A program made the translations under genes and the position numbers. The notes beneath the pieces were generated by a model. The model ran no database searches and was not told the origin of the DNA. It saw only the letters and a list, made by a program, of their open reading frames with translations. From Emergencia sp. 1XD21-10 (GTDB lineage: Bacteria > Bacillota > Clostridia > Peptostreptococcales > Anaerovoracaceae): a DNA stretch of 64,000 nucleotides. Positions within the stretch are counted from its first letter, which is position 1; every line of letters begins with the position of its first letter. The stretch covers positions 1-64,000 of the forward strand of contig NZ_QWEQ01000008.1 of NCBI RefSeq assembly GCF_009936045.1. The letters run 5' to 3'. Positions 26,805-36,016 of this stretch are shown here, in pieces.

Positions 26805-28733
26805 TTAGTTTGCTGAATTCGGAAAGGACAGCAGCGGAATTTGCGCGCGGATACTGTTTGTTGGAATTTCAATTCTGGTAACGGTATCCGGTCTTTGGGT
26901 GTGCTGCGTATCGATGCCGTACAGAATTAGAGCCAGCTGATGGCCTTTTTTCAGGCTGTGGTCTGTCGGAATCATATCAAAGCTGTAATGCATGGTTTGG
27001 CCGGGGATGATTTCCTCCTTGCTGTAGAGACAGGTTCGATTCTGTGCGTTGAGGAAGCCGCGGCTGATTACCTTGTAGGCTGACGGATCGCTTTCTCTGC
27101 CGAAGACGAAGCAGCCATTTTCCTTGACAGGAATTTCGCTGACCGGAATCTGTTCGGTGGTGAATCTGCAGTCCTGCCCGATATCCACCAGCATAGCGCT
27201 GAGGATGGCAGTTTTTTGATCTATCGCCGCATCGAAGGATACTTTGACGGTTCCGGAAATGCGGAGCTCCGGTGCGTCAAAGTCAGCCACTTCTGAAGAG
27301 GCGTCCGCCTTCCAAGGGTTCCAGAAAAATCTGCAGCGGTACGCTGCCTTTTCATCTTCGTCGAGGATCAAGTGATCCAGCCATTCCTTCTGGTTATTGG
27401 CTTCCTTGTCATAGACCGTGGCGGACAGGTCGTCAGTGATGACTGTGATATCCTGCGGCGCAGCGGCTTTAATCGGAAAATCCTGGTAGGACCAGCTTGC
27501 AGGCGGCCAAGTGTCAGAGGTGAACCAGAAAGACTGGTCTGTGTTGCTTTCCACAAGAACCTTCGGCTCCTTCTCGACGCCGTTGTCAACCCCTTTCAGG
27601 TAGTGATCCAGCCAGCGGTCCAGCATCGGCGTGACGCCCGCATCCTTTAGAGCATAGACGTGGGAGTGTTCCCCTTGGTGGAGGAGCAGCTTTCTCTCTA
27701 TGCCATTTCGCTCCAGCGCCTGAAAGAGCTGGACGCATTGGTCGGTTTTTACGTTCCAATCGTTAATCCCATGGATGATAAATGCGGAGGCTTTGAAGTT
27801 GCTAATCTGATTGAGATAATTGCGCTCATCCCAGAACAGATTGTAATTACCGGAATTGCGGTCTTCACATTCTACCATATGTTCCATCTCGGCGGCATAA
27901 AGGTCTTTTACCTGTTCGTAGTCAGAATCCTTCGCTCTGCTGAAGCAGAATTTTGCCAGGGAGTCGATGTCTTCTCCCTGACAGCCGATACCGCAAGTGA
28001 CAAGTCCATTGGTGCGGTAGTAGTTATACCAGTTACAGATGCCGGCTTCCGGGATGATGGTTTCCAGCCCTTCGACCCCGGTGGCCGCAACACCGATTGC
28101 CATGGTGCCCAGATAGGATTTTGCGATCATAGCAATTTTTCCCGTGCACCAGTCGGCTTTTATTTCGATGTTGTCGGTTCTGTTGGTAAAGGCGCGGCAT
28201 CTGCCGCAGAGCCAGTCGATGACAGCACGAAACGCCAGAATTTCTTCACGGGAGCCGGTCAAAAGCAGTCCCTCAGAGCCTTTTGTGCCCAGACCGCCGC
28301 AAAATATGGTTGCGTATCCCCTCTGGTTAAAATGGTTGTAAATCCGGTTGAGATCTTCCGGCTCCTCTTGCGGGTCGCAAGGAGAGGTCTGTGCAAACCC
28401 GCAGGTTTTGCGGGGCTGCACGGCAGAATAGACCGGCTCTTTAGAAAAATCGAAACGGATTTCCTCTTCGGAAATGTTCTGGGTCGGATAAACCCTTACA
28501 TCCTGATTGACAGGATAGGGCACGTACCAGTCCTTGTTGCAGTCCAGCAAATAGGGATCGGCTTCGTAGACAACGGGAACCTTTTCGCCGTAGAGGGTAG
28601 AGACCGGACGTTTGATGTAGACGGCAATCAGATCGTATTTGCCGTCCTTGTCTGTATCTACCGGAGTCTCTACATAGACCCGTTCAAAGAATACTTCTTC
28701 ATTTATGGTATTTGTTTGTGTGACAGTCATCAT
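26805..28733 (-). CDS. Xaa-Pro dipeptidyl-peptidase-like S15 serine peptidase
   Basis: 642 residues. It removes N-terminal X-Pro dipeptides in the cytoplasm. The alpha/beta-hydrolase core has the nucleophile in AKSYLGTMAIG, the Asp in IHGINDWNVK and the His in GEHSHVYALKD; a C-terminal jelly-roll (about 430-640) is typical of S15. It is shorter than lactococcal PepX, lacking the N-terminal dimerisation domain. Two ATGs in a row at the start follow AAGGAA. Second gene of a two-gene operon with the S10 carboxypeptidase, under the shared palindrome at 30242. Proline-rich peptides are the expected substrates. Confidence 0.85.
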   Translation of the reverse strand: MMTVTQTNTINEEVFFERVYVETPVDTDKDGKYDLIAVYIKRPVSTLYGEKVPVVYEADPYLLDCNKDWYVPYPVNQDVRVYPTQNISEEEIRFDFSKEPVYSAVQPRKTCGFAQTSPCDPQEEPEDLNRIYNHFNQRGYATIFCGGLGTKGSEGLLLTGSREEILAFRAVIDWLCGRCRAFTNRTDNIEIKADWCTGKIAMIAKSYLGTMAIGVAATGVEGLETIIPEAGICNWYNYYRTNGLVTCGIGCQGEDIDSLAKFCFSRAKDSDYEQVKDLYAAEMEHMVECEDRNSGNYNLFWDERNYLNQISNFKASAFIIHGINDWNVKTDQCVQLFQALERNGIERKLLLHQGEHSHVYALKDAGVTPMLDRWLDHYLKGVDNGVEKEPKVLVESNTDQSFWFTSDTWPPASWSYQDFPIKAAAPQDITVITDDLSATVYDKEANNQKEWLDHLILDEDEKAAYRCRFFWNPWKADASSEVADFDAPELRISGTVKVSFDAAIDQKTAILSAMLVDIGQDCRFTTEQIPVSEIPVKENGCFVFGRESDPSAYKVISRGFLNAQNRTCLYSKEEIIPGQTMHYSFDMIPTDHSLKKGHQLALILYGIDTQHTQRPDTVTRIEIPTNSIRAQIPLLSFPNSAN

Positions 28734-28770
28734 TGTAAGTTCCTTTCTTGTATCGTGTGCGTGGGAAGAA

Positions 28771-30186
28771 TCAAATGCTCTGCGCGATGAAGGTGCGGAT
28801 ATCTCGTTCCAGATTTGCTGCGGCCTTTTCGTTTGTGTAAATCATGTGACCGCCCTCGTACTCTCTCCGGTAGATTCGCGCCTGATCAAGACCCAGCTGA
28901 GAAATGATATAGCGGGCGTATCCCGCGCAGGTACATAAGTCAAAGTAGCCGGTTGCGAACATCACGTGCAGGTTCGGATTTCTGCGCATAGCAGCTGCGA
29001 GACTCTGCGCCGGCGTACGGCCGCATTTGTAATTCCAGCTGAAATTAGAAGCGATATTGGTGGTGATGTAAGCTCGATCCAGACCAATTTGCAGTTTTTT
29101 CTTGAAATGGGAATGGAAAAGAGCGGTATAGGACGGAGTGGATTTTGCCATAGACGGATCGTCAAAAGAGTCTCTTGGACCGATTTGATCGGACAAAGGC
29201 AGGGTCACGCGGCTGTCATATCCTCCAGCTTCCAGCCCGCGGTCGCGTATAACAGTTGAGAGGAATGCTCTCGTATCGGGTTTCAGACCGTTTTGTCGGA
29301 GGCAATCTTCAGAGAGCCCGGTAAAATAGCTGAGCTTTGAAGTGGCGGCGCTTTTTTCCGCAGGTGTCATATAATCTCCCAGCAAAAGCGCGTGGGCGTA
29401 TTCCCCGACAGAAAACTGGTACGCTTCCTCGACAAAGTCCTCCAAAGACGTTTCGGTGATTTTGTTGTGATAGTGATTGGCGGCGGCATAGGACGGGAGT
29501 TTCAGTACAGTCGGCTCGACATAGAGCGGACCGTGGGATTCCTCCACATGGAACGTAGAGCCCATCATGATAATTCCGTTTAAAGAAATGCCGGTGAACC
29601 GCTTTACAGCTACACCGCCCATGAGTAGATCGGCAAGAACCGCGGAACGGAGGGTGCCGTAGCTTTCACCACACAAAAAGTGAGGAGAGTCCCAGCGCTG
29701 ATATTTGCTGAGCCAGTGTTCGATGAACAAGGCCAGCGACATGGCGTCTTCTTCTACGCCGAAAAATTCACCCGCAGCCTCCGGGGTGAAGAGCTTGCCG
29801 AACCCGGTCTCTACGGGGTCGATGAGGACAAGGTCGCAGAGATCCAAGATGCAGTGGGGATTTTCCTCGACCGCATATGGCGGCACAACGGGGGAATCGC
29901 CGGTCTTGCTGATTTTGGCTCTGTCTGTGCCGAAAAAGCCTACGTGCAGCAGGTGAGAGGAGGAACCTGGTCCTCCGTTATAGACAAACAGAACCGGGCG
30001 ATTTTTCGTATTCTTTGCGTCAGTTCGAAGATAAGTATAAGAAAAAATGCAGGCGGCAAGATTGCCGTCCTTGCCATCAATCATCGTTTCCTCGGAAATT
30101 GTTTGGTAAGGGATGCTTTCTCCTTTGATTGTGGTTTTTCCCTCAAAAACAAAGCGTTTCCCGGGTTCTTTTTCTGAAATTCTCAT
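28771..30186 (-). CDS. S10-family serine carboxypeptidase
   Basis: 471 residues from the ATG at 30186, which has AGGAGG upstream; the frame extends to 30231 but without a site. Signature blocks: FVYNGGPGSSSHLL (oxyanion hole), CGESYGTLR (nucleophile Ser), FATGYFDLCT (Asp region) and EYEGGHMIY (His). There is no signal peptide, so unlike eukaryotic S10 enzymes it is intracellular. S10 enzymes are often acid-active and tolerate proline near the C-terminus. First gene of the operon with the Xaa-Pro peptidase. Confidence 0.88.
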   Translation of the reverse strand: MRISEKEPGKRFVFEGKTTIKGESIPYQTISEETMIDGKDGNLAACIFSYTYLRTDAKNTKNRPVLFVYNGGPGSSSHLLHVGFFGTDRAKISKTGDSPVVPPYAVEENPHCILDLCDLVLIDPVETGFGKLFTPEAAGEFFGVEEDAMSLALFIEHWLSKYQRWDSPHFLCGESYGTLRSAVLADLLMGGVAVKRFTGISLNGIIMMGSTFHVEESHGPLYVEPTVLKLPSYAAANHYHNKITETSLEDFVEEAYQFSVGEYAHALLLGDYMTPAEKSAATSKLSYFTGLSEDCLRQNGLKPDTRAFLSTVIRDRGLEAGGYDSRVTLPLSDQIGPRDSFDDPSMAKSTPSYTALFHSHFKKKLQIGLDRAYITTNIASNFSWNYKCGRTPAQSLAAAMRRNPNLHVMFATGYFDLCTCAGYARYIISQLGLDQARIYRREYEGGHMIYTNEKAAANLERDIRTFIAQSI

Positions 30187-30219
30187 TGCGTTACCTCCTG
30201 ATAATTGTATAAAAATCGG

Positions 30220-30248
30220 TTGACAAAACACAAAAAAAGTATTAATAT
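30220..30248 (+). promoter_or_regulatory. Sigma-A promoter of the GntR regulator operon
   Basis: TTGACA (30220-30225), 17 bases, TAATAT (30243-30248). The -10 lies inside the operator palindrome, so the regulator probably represses itself. Confidence 0.75.
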
Positions 30249-30255
30249 ATTAATA
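30240..30255. promoter_or_regulatory. Operator TTAATATATTAA, site 2 (shared)
   Basis: The 12-bp core at 30242-30253 is extended to a 16-bp palindrome TATTAATATATTAATA. It covers the -10 of the rightward promoter and the transcript start of the leftward one, so a single bound dimer would control both transcripts. Confidence 0.8.
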
Positions 30256-30283
30256 GTATATCTCTAGTGTTTAAAAATGTCAA
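30255..30283 (-). promoter_or_regulatory. Sigma-A promoter of the S10/S15 peptidase operon
   Basis: On the minus strand TTGACA (30283-30278), 17 bases, TATACT (30260-30255). Near-consensus and facing the promoter at 30220. Confidence 0.8.
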
Positions 30284-30436
30284 CGCAATGAGGCGAATTT
30301 TTTATAGAAACATTTGGCAAAGTTTTCATGTTGATAAGACAAAAGAAAGAAGACGTGATATACTGGATACAGCGAATATAAAGGAAGACAAGAGGTGATA
30401 TTTCTACGGAACTATTGCCCTTTTGGAGGTTGTAAA

Positions 30437-31036
30437 ATGAAAAAATCAATGGTCGAAAGAATCTATAAGGAACTGAAAAACCAGATTCTGAATCAGACCT
30501 TTACGAGAGAGGTCTTTTCGGAGATGGATCTTGCGGAACAATTTCAGGTCAGTAAGACGCCGGTGCGCGAAGCGCTGAATATTTTATGTTCAGAAGGCTT
30601 TATCGCACGGTATCCAAGCTTTGGCTATGTGCTGAAGGATATGACACCGATGGAATATAAGGATATCAGTGAAATTCGATACATTCTGGAAGCAGGAGCA
30701 GCAAAGATTATCATCGAGCTTTGCAGTGATGAGGAGATTCGGCAGCTTTACGATACGCTGCAGGCGCCTGCGGATGTTTCCCACAACATCGTTAACCTGA
30801 ATTTCCACAGCAAGCTGGGCGAGCTGACCAAGAATCAGATTTTATATAATGAAATTATCCGCATGACAGAGGTGATGGCACGTCCCGGACAATACGTGGA
30901 CGTTAAGATAAAGCGCAGCGGTGAGTCCTGGCACGAGAAGATTATCGAAGCACTGCTGGCAAGAGATTTGAAGGAAGCGCAGCGCTGCATCAAACAGGAT
31001 CTTGTCTATATCGCCAAGAATGAAACCACAATCTAA
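30437..31036 (+). CDS. GntR-family regulator with FCD domain
   Basis: 199 residues from ATG 30437 (GGAGG 7 bases upstream). Winged HTH at about 5-70 with EMDLAEQFQVSKTPVREALNIL, the diagnostic GntR stretch, then an all-helical FCD effector domain (about 75-195) with Asp/His residues such as NLNFHSKL and SWHEKIIEAL that normally bind a metal and a carboxylate ligand. It lies in the centre of the peptide region, next to one of four identical palindromes, and is the obvious regulator of all five promoters. Ligand unknown; an amino acid, dipeptide or derived acid is likely. Confidence 0.9.
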   Translation: MKKSMVERIYKELKNQILNQTFTREVFSEMDLAEQFQVSKTPVREALNILCSEGFIARYPSFGYVLKDMTPMEYKDISEIRYILEAGAAKIIIELCSDEEIRQLYDTLQAPADVSHNIVNLNFHSKLGELTKNQILYNEIIRMTEVMARPGQYVDVKIKRSGESWHEKIIEALLARDLKEAQRCIKQDLVYIAKNETTI

Positions 31037-31094
31037 AGAGCGGGTGCGTACTGAGGCAGCAAAGCAATACAGCTGATAGTATAAGGAGTCAGAA

Positions 31095-32468
31095 ATGGAA
31101 CGGAAAAACATTTGGGAAAATTTTAGTGAAGAAGACCGCAAGGGCGTTGAGACCTTTGCGCAGGACTATATGGAATTTTTGTCTGCTGGAAAGACGGAGA
31201 GAGAATGCGTATCACAGGCGGTTTTGGCATGTGAAGCGGTAGGATTTCGCAATCTTTTTCAGTGTGATGCGCTCAAAGCCGGAGACAAGGTGTATGTCAA
31301 TCACATGGGAAAATCTTTTATGATGTTTGTAATTGGCAGCGAGCCTTTGGAATACGGCATGAACATTCTGGGAGCCCACATCGATTCCCCGCGCATTGAC
31401 GTGAAGTCTAATCCGCTGTATGAGGACAGTGACATTGCGTATCTGGACACCCACTATTACGGCGGAATCAAGAAATATCAGTGGGTAACCATTCCCCTTG
31501 CGCTCCACGGCGTAATCGTCAAAATGAATGGGGAAACCATAGAACTGCACATCGGCGAGGATGAAAAGGATCCGGTATTTTCCATTTCCGATTTGCTTCC
31601 GCATCTTGCAAAGGACCAGATGAGCCTAACTGCTACCAAGATTGTCGAAGGCGAGAATCTGGATTTAATCGTCGGAAGCCAGCCGTTGAAAGGGGAAGAA
31701 AAGGATGCGGTCAAGGCGAATATTTTGGCGTTGTTAAAAGAAGCCTATGGGATCGAGGAAGAGGATTTCCTCTCTGCTGAACTTGAAATCGTGCCGGCAG
31801 GAAAGGCACGCGATATGGGGTTTGATCGCAGCATGATTCTCGGATATGGCCACGACGACCGTGTTTGCGCATATCCGTCTATGCGGGCGGTGATGGATTT
31901 TGAAGGCGTTCCAAAGAGGACGATTTGCTGCATCCTTACGGATAAGGAAGAAATCGGCAGCGTCGGCGCGACCGGCATGGACAGCCGTTTCTTTGAAAAT
32001 ACTGTGGCGGAGGTGCTGGCGAGAACTGGCGCGCATAGTGACCTGATGCTAAAACGCACACTGGGGAACAGTTTCATGCTTTCCAGCGATGTGTCGGCGG
32101 GCTTCGATCCGCTCCACGCAGGTGTATATGAGAAAAAGAATGCGGCCTTCCTCGGAAAGGGAATGTGCTTCAACAAATATACAGGATCCGGCGGCAAGGG
32201 ATTTTCGTCGGATGCGAACCCGGAGTTTATTGCCAAGCTGCGGGCTGTAATGAATGAAAACAAGGTATCCTTCCAGTTTGCTGAAATCGGCAAGGTGGAT
32301 CAGGGCGGCGGCGGTACCATTGCCGAAATGTGCGCCAAGTACTGCATGAACGTAATCGACGCAGGAATCGCCGTGCTGTCCATGCATGCGCCTTACGAAA
32401 TTGTATCCAAGGTGGATGTGTACGAAACCTATCGCGGTTACAGAGCATTTCTGAAAGGAATTAAATAA
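31095..32468 (+). CDS. M18-family aminopeptidase
   Basis: 457 residues with AAGGAG before ATG 31095. Di-zinc aminopeptidase of the M18 family: AHIDSPRIDVK (His-x-Asp), GYGHDDRVCAYPS (bridging Asp), DKEEIGSVGATG (Glu-Glu), SSDVSAGFDP and the C-terminal SMHAPYEI His. The GQGGGGT-like DQGGGGTIA loop is also present. Cytosolic; M18 enzymes prefer acidic or neutral N-terminal residues. Probably co-transcribed with the GntR gene 58 bases upstream. Confidence 0.9.
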   Translation: MERKNIWENFSEEDRKGVETFAQDYMEFLSAGKTERECVSQAVLACEAVGFRNLFQCDALKAGDKVYVNHMGKSFMMFVIGSEPLEYGMNILGAHIDSPRIDVKSNPLYEDSDIAYLDTHYYGGIKKYQWVTIPLALHGVIVKMNGETIELHIGEDEKDPVFSISDLLPHLAKDQMSLTATKIVEGENLDLIVGSQPLKGEEKDAVKANILALLKEAYGIEEEDFLSAELEIVPAGKARDMGFDRSMILGYGHDDRVCAYPSMRAVMDFEGVPKRTICCILTDKEEIGSVGATGMDSRFFENTVAEVLARTGAHSDLMLKRTLGNSFMLSSDVSAGFDPLHAGVYEKKNAAFLGKGMCFNKYTGSGGKGFSSDANPEFIAKLRAVMNENKVSFQFAEIGKVDQGGGGTIAEMCAKYCMNVIDAGIAVLSMHAPYEIVSKVDVYETYRGYRAFLKGIK

Positions 32469-32513
32469 AAAAGCTTCATCAATACCATCCTTTGATTGTT
32501 TGGTTTACAGAAA

Positions 32514-32570
32514 GGGCTGCAGACATTAGCGGAAATAACCGTTAATTGTCTGCAGCCCTGATTTATTTTA
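32514..32570 (+). terminator. Long hairpin terminator after the M18 gene
   Basis: GGGCTGCAGACA (32514-32525) pairs exactly with TGTCTGCAGCCC (32547-32558); an inner TTAGCGG/CCGTTAA extends the stem. The T run behind is weak (TGATTTATTTTA). Confidence 0.7.
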
Positions 32571-32579
32571 TGATACGAG

Positions 32580-32603
32580 AAAAAAAGAGGGCTTAATGCC
32601 CTC
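32580..32603 (-). terminator. Terminator of the M20 peptidase gene
   Basis: Minus strand GAGGGC-ATTAA-GCCCTC (32603-32587) followed by seven Ts. Confidence 0.85.
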
Positions 32604-32635
32604 AGAGAGAAAAATGCTGCTTGCTGCTATGAGAG

Positions 32636-33865
32636 TTATGCAAGCGGTTCGCAAACATCTTTGATGCCTGTCATCATGAGCGCAATCAGCATGATGGACT
32701 GCGGTCCCTTGTGCATGTCGGTGGTATCGAAAAATTCGTCCAGAGAGTGGATACCGCCGTGCATGCCGCCGGTGCCCAGTGTGACTGCCTGAATGCCGGC
32801 GCGAATCGCGGCGCCGGAGTTGGAGTTTCCGGTTTCCGTGACTAGAGGCGTCTGTCCGCTGATTTCGGAGATGACCTTGTAGGCAGCGCCGCAGATTGGA
32901 TTATCCGGGTTCTGTGGCGCAGGGGAAAGTGCTTCATTTTTGATGATTTCAAAGGTTACAGGAGGTTCTTCAAAACGCGCGTTTTCTTCGGCGCAGGCTT
33001 CTTCAGCGATTTGTCTGATTGCTGCCGTTGCCGTCGCCATCCCTTCGTGGGTGCAGGCGCGAACCTGGATGTTCAATTTTGTCAGGCTGGTGGTGCAGCC
33101 CTGGCCTTTATGCGGGTCGGAGGTGATGTTGTCTACCAGTAGGAAGGTTCTTTCCTCCTGCTTGTACTCGGAGAATTTAACGGCTGCTCTTGCCGCTGCG
33201 GTCAGACAAGGAGAGTATTTTCTCAAGCTGAAACGTTCTTCCATGCTTCTGAAGCGGATTTCAAAATCACATTCGCTGCTGGCGCCGTAGGCAAACCAGT
33301 GGGAGCCTGCGCAGTCAAGAGAAATTACCGCGTCAAAGGTGTTTTCGGCGATGAATTTGTGCATGCCGAAGATGCCGGGTTCTTCTTCTACGATGCCGGC
33401 AAAGTATAGGTCACCGGTGGTTTCGATGCCTTCGTGATTCAAAGCCCGCAATACGCTGAGCATGGCGGCAAGACCGCTGGCGTCGTCCGTGATACCAGGC
33501 ATGTATACTTTGTTGCCTTCAAATTTTGGCTCTAGCTTGGTATAGAGAGGAAAAACCGTATCGGTATGGGCGTCGATTAGAACCTTGGGTCCGTTGCTGG
33601 TTCCTCTGCGCACGCCGTAGACGTTGCCGAAGCGGTCTGTTGTGATATCGGTCAGTCCGTACTGGCGGAAATAGTCCTTCATCGCGTTAGCGCGCTCTTC
33701 CTCGTGATAAGAAAAAGCAGGAATCTTGGCAATCGCAATCTGCTCTTCCAACCGCTTTTCCTGATCCGGTACTAAAAAGTCAAAAGCCTGTTTTACCTTT
33801 GGATTGGATTTGACGGTTTCGTATGTTTTCTGGACAGCGTCGCTGACCTTTATTTTTTCGCTCAT
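32636..33865 (-). CDS. M20-family metallopeptidase (PepT-like)
   Basis: 409 residues from the ATG at 33865 (AGGAGG upstream; the longer frame from 33886 has none). Metal ligands appear in order: IDAHTDTVFP (His-x-Asp), GITDDASG (bridging Asp), VEEEPG (catalytic and ligand Glu), SLDCAG (Asp) and a C-terminal GTGGMHGGIHSLDEF His. The layout fits tripeptidase/dipeptidase members of M20. Cytosolic. It is divergent from the D-aminoacylase operon; its promoter carries palindrome site 3. Confidence 0.87.
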   Translation of the reverse strand: MSEKIKVSDAVQKTYETVKSNPKVKQAFDFLVPDQEKRLEEQIAIAKIPAFSYHEEERANAMKDYFRQYGLTDITTDRFGNVYGVRRGTSNGPKVLIDAHTDTVFPLYTKLEPKFEGNKVYMPGITDDASGLAAMLSVLRALNHEGIETTGDLYFAGIVEEEPGIFGMHKFIAENTFDAVISLDCAGSHWFAYGASSECDFEIRFRSMEERFSLRKYSPCLTAAARAAVKFSEYKQEERTFLLVDNITSDPHKGQGCTTSLTKLNIQVRACTHEGMATATAAIRQIAEEACAEENARFEEPPVTFEIIKNEALSPAPQNPDNPICGAAYKVISEISGQTPLVTETGNSNSGAAIRAGIQAVTLGTGGMHGGIHSLDEFFDTTDMHKGPQSIMLIALMMTGIKDVCEPLA

Positions 33866-33910
33866 GGTGAACCTCCTTATGTGCAATAAAATTCACGGCT
33901 AAATATATCT

Positions 33911-33922
33911 TTAATATATTAA
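33911..33922. promoter_or_regulatory. Operator TTAATATATTAA, site 3
   Basis: Directly downstream of the -10 box of the M20 promoter on the minus strand, at the transcript start. Twenty bases around it match site 1 exactly. Confidence 0.75.
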
Positions 33923-33950
33923 TAATATCATTCAAGCATTCTTCTGTCAA
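33922..33950 (-). promoter_or_regulatory. Sigma-A promoter of the M20 peptidase gene
   Basis: Minus strand TTGACA (33950-33945), 17 bases, TATTAT (33927-33922). Confidence 0.8.
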
Positions 33951-34112
33951 TATAGGTTGGACAAAATTTTCACCGTAAAGGCACAAAATAGATTCATTTA
34001 TAATTTTGTGGCAATCCATACTGTACATCGGTGCAGATTCTTCTGACTGCGGTCTTTTTGCAATAGACGTTTGTTTTTATGCGTCTGCCGTAAGAAATGC
34101 GGCAGCAAACGG

Positions 34113-34141
34113 TTTACTTTTTGCGGAAACGCTGATATAAT
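34113..34141 (+). promoter_or_regulatory. Sigma-A promoter of the D-aminoacylase operon
   Basis: TTTACT (34113-34118), 17 bases, TATAAT (34136-34141). A CTGCCG/CGGCAG dyad (34085-34105) lies just upstream. The rest of the divergent gap 33866-34275 holds no credible gene. Confidence 0.7.
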
Positions 34142-34153
34142 AGAAATATAATT

Positions 34154-34165
34154 TTAATATATTAA
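34154..34165. promoter_or_regulatory. Operator TTAATATATTAA, site 4
   Basis: About 12 bases after the -10 of the D-aminoacylase promoter, within the first transcribed bases. Confidence 0.75.
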
Positions 34166-34275
34166 TGGATCCGGCGCTGCATCACCGGCGAAAAGCAAAG
34201 AGCAAAATGCGAATGCTAAATCATAAAACGCAGATGCAGACGCAAGAAATTTGAAAAGGGAAGGTCGTATCATCT

Positions 34276-36009
34276 ATGTATGATTTAGTTATCAAAAATG
34301 GAACGATTGTTGACGGTACTGGGCGCAGTGCTTATCGGGGCGATATCGGCATCAGAGATCAGAAAATCGAAAAAATTGGAGATTTGCAGGATGTGCAGGC
34401 GCATGCTGTCATCGATGCGGCAGGAAAAACTGTAACGCCTGGCTTTATTGAGCCGCATTCTCATGTGGATATGACGTTGCTGTTTCATCCCTCCATGGAA
34501 ACTTATCTGATGCAGGGGGTAACGACTGTGGTTTCCGGAAACTGCGGTCATGGAATGGCGCCAATGGGAAATGAAATTTATCGGTGCGCGGTGGATGCGG
34601 ATAGAAGGGCGACTGAAGAGCTGGAGCCTGAATTCTTTGGAAGTATGCCGCCAATCTTTACAAATCAGAAAAAGATAAAGCCCTTATTAAAGAAATATTT
34701 TGATGTTGACCTGGACTGGCATACCTTTGAGGAATTCAACAGAAAATGCGAGTCTCTTCCAATCGACTGCAACATCGCGCCTCTTGTGGGACACAGCGCA
34801 ATCAGAAACACGGTAATGGGGGCAGACTGCAGGCGCGAGGCCACAGAAAAAGAATTGCAGGAGATGGAGCGGCTGCTTAGAGATGCGATGGAACAAGGCG
34901 CGTTCGGCTTTTCCACAGGCAGAGACCCTGCCTATGAGCCTTCTGTTTATGGAGACGATGCGGAAATCATCCGGCTTTTGAAAATTGTCAAAGAATACGA
35001 TGGAATTTTCTCTTCGCATACAGCCAACTTTTTGGATGGCACCTTTGATAATATGACAGGCTACAGAGAGTTTTTTAGGCAGGCAAACGCTGCTGCAGTA
35101 AGAGCGAATATTTCCCATGTGCAGCTGATGGCCGAGGATCGAAAAGGCGCGGTAGAGGAAGCACAGAATATCATCAAATACTTTGAGGAAAACGAAGCCC
35201 AGGGACTGGACTTTTCCTACGATGTAATTCCAATTGCGGATGCCAGTTTCGTGCTTTGTCCATATCTTGCCTCGGTGTTTGCGCCTTTTGTGCGGATGCT
35301 GGGAACACGGAAAAGATTGGCAGAATGCCTTGCTGTACCTGATTTTCGGGACATGGTGCGTGCCGTGGTTGAATCGGGCATGCTGCCGTCTATCGATACC
35401 AGACAGTCTGACGGTATCTTTGGCAGGTTTTATATTGCAAAAGCGAAAAACAAGAAGCTGGAAGGAAAACTGATCAGCGTGCTGGCAAAGGAGGCACGCG
35501 AAAATCCGCTGGAATATGCCATGAAGCTTCTGACAAAGGATCCAAATATCCGGTGTGGAATGAGTTTTCAGCCTTGCAGAAAAGCCTATGATATCTTGAT
35601 TAATCACAGATTTGCCATGCCTTGTATTGACGGTAGCAGTACGGACAAGGATACCAGCTACAGCTTGTCGCCGGAACTTCCAGAATATCCGGCACCGTTT
35701 TATTATAACGGGATGATAAGCTGCGTTGTGCACAGCAAAAGACCTCGATTTGAGGACACCATCAGGCAGATGACCGGATTTGTCGCAGAAAGATTTCAGA
35801 TTCCAAAACGTGGAGAACTGAAGGAAGGAAATTTTGCCGATATTTTAGTCATGGATCGCATGAGACTCCAAAGCTATGAGCTGGACGAAAATGAACGTAA
35901 ATATCCGGATGGACTGGACTATGTTGTTGTAAATGGCGCCGTGACCATTGAGAAAAAGAAGCATCTTGGCGTGGCCTTTGGTCAAGTTTTGAGAAAGGAA
36001 AAGAAGTAA
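34276..36009 (+). CDS. N-acyl-D-amino-acid deacylase (D-aminoacylase) family amidohydrolase
   Basis: 577 residues. It should hydrolyse N-acyl-D-amino acids or D-residue-containing amides. Seen: a beta-rich start MYDLVIKNGTIVDGTGR, metal site EPHSHVDMT (His-x-His), the CGHG loop, GHSAIRNTVMG, the HTAN and HVQL His positions, and DGSSTDKD with the catalytic Asp; the C-terminal beta segment holds GNFADILVMD. The length is slightly above the usual 480-530. It heads an operon with RidA and an M32 carboxypeptidase, suggesting that the regulon deals with D- or modified residues as well as ordinary peptides. Confidence 0.85.
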   Translation: MYDLVIKNGTIVDGTGRSAYRGDIGIRDQKIEKIGDLQDVQAHAVIDAAGKTVTPGFIEPHSHVDMTLLFHPSMETYLMQGVTTVVSGNCGHGMAPMGNEIYRCAVDADRRATEELEPEFFGSMPPIFTNQKKIKPLLKKYFDVDLDWHTFEEFNRKCESLPIDCNIAPLVGHSAIRNTVMGADCRREATEKELQEMERLLRDAMEQGAFGFSTGRDPAYEPSVYGDDAEIIRLLKIVKEYDGIFSSHTANFLDGTFDNMTGYREFFRQANAAAVRANISHVQLMAEDRKGAVEEAQNIIKYFEENEAQGLDFSYDVIPIADASFVLCPYLASVFAPFVRMLGTRKRLAECLAVPDFRDMVRAVVESGMLPSIDTRQSDGIFGRFYIAKAKNKKLEGKLISVLAKEARENPLEYAMKLLTKDPNIRCGMSFQPCRKAYDILINHRFAMPCIDGSSTDKDTSYSLSPELPEYPAPFYYNGMISCVVHSKRPRFEDTIRQMTGFVAERFQIPKRGELKEGNFADILVMDRMRLQSYELDENERKYPDGLDYVVVNGAVTIEKKKHLGVAFGQVLRKEKK

Positions 36010-36016
36010 TAAAATC

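Noticed and set aside
27660-28790. 376-codon plus-strand open frame
   Set aside because: Exactly opposite the S15 peptidase, whose catalytic motifs and ribosome site are clear; no Shine-Dalgarno of its own.
34687-35733. 348-codon minus-strand open frame
   Set aside because: Shadow of the D-aminoacylase gene; Cys/His-rich low-quality translation.
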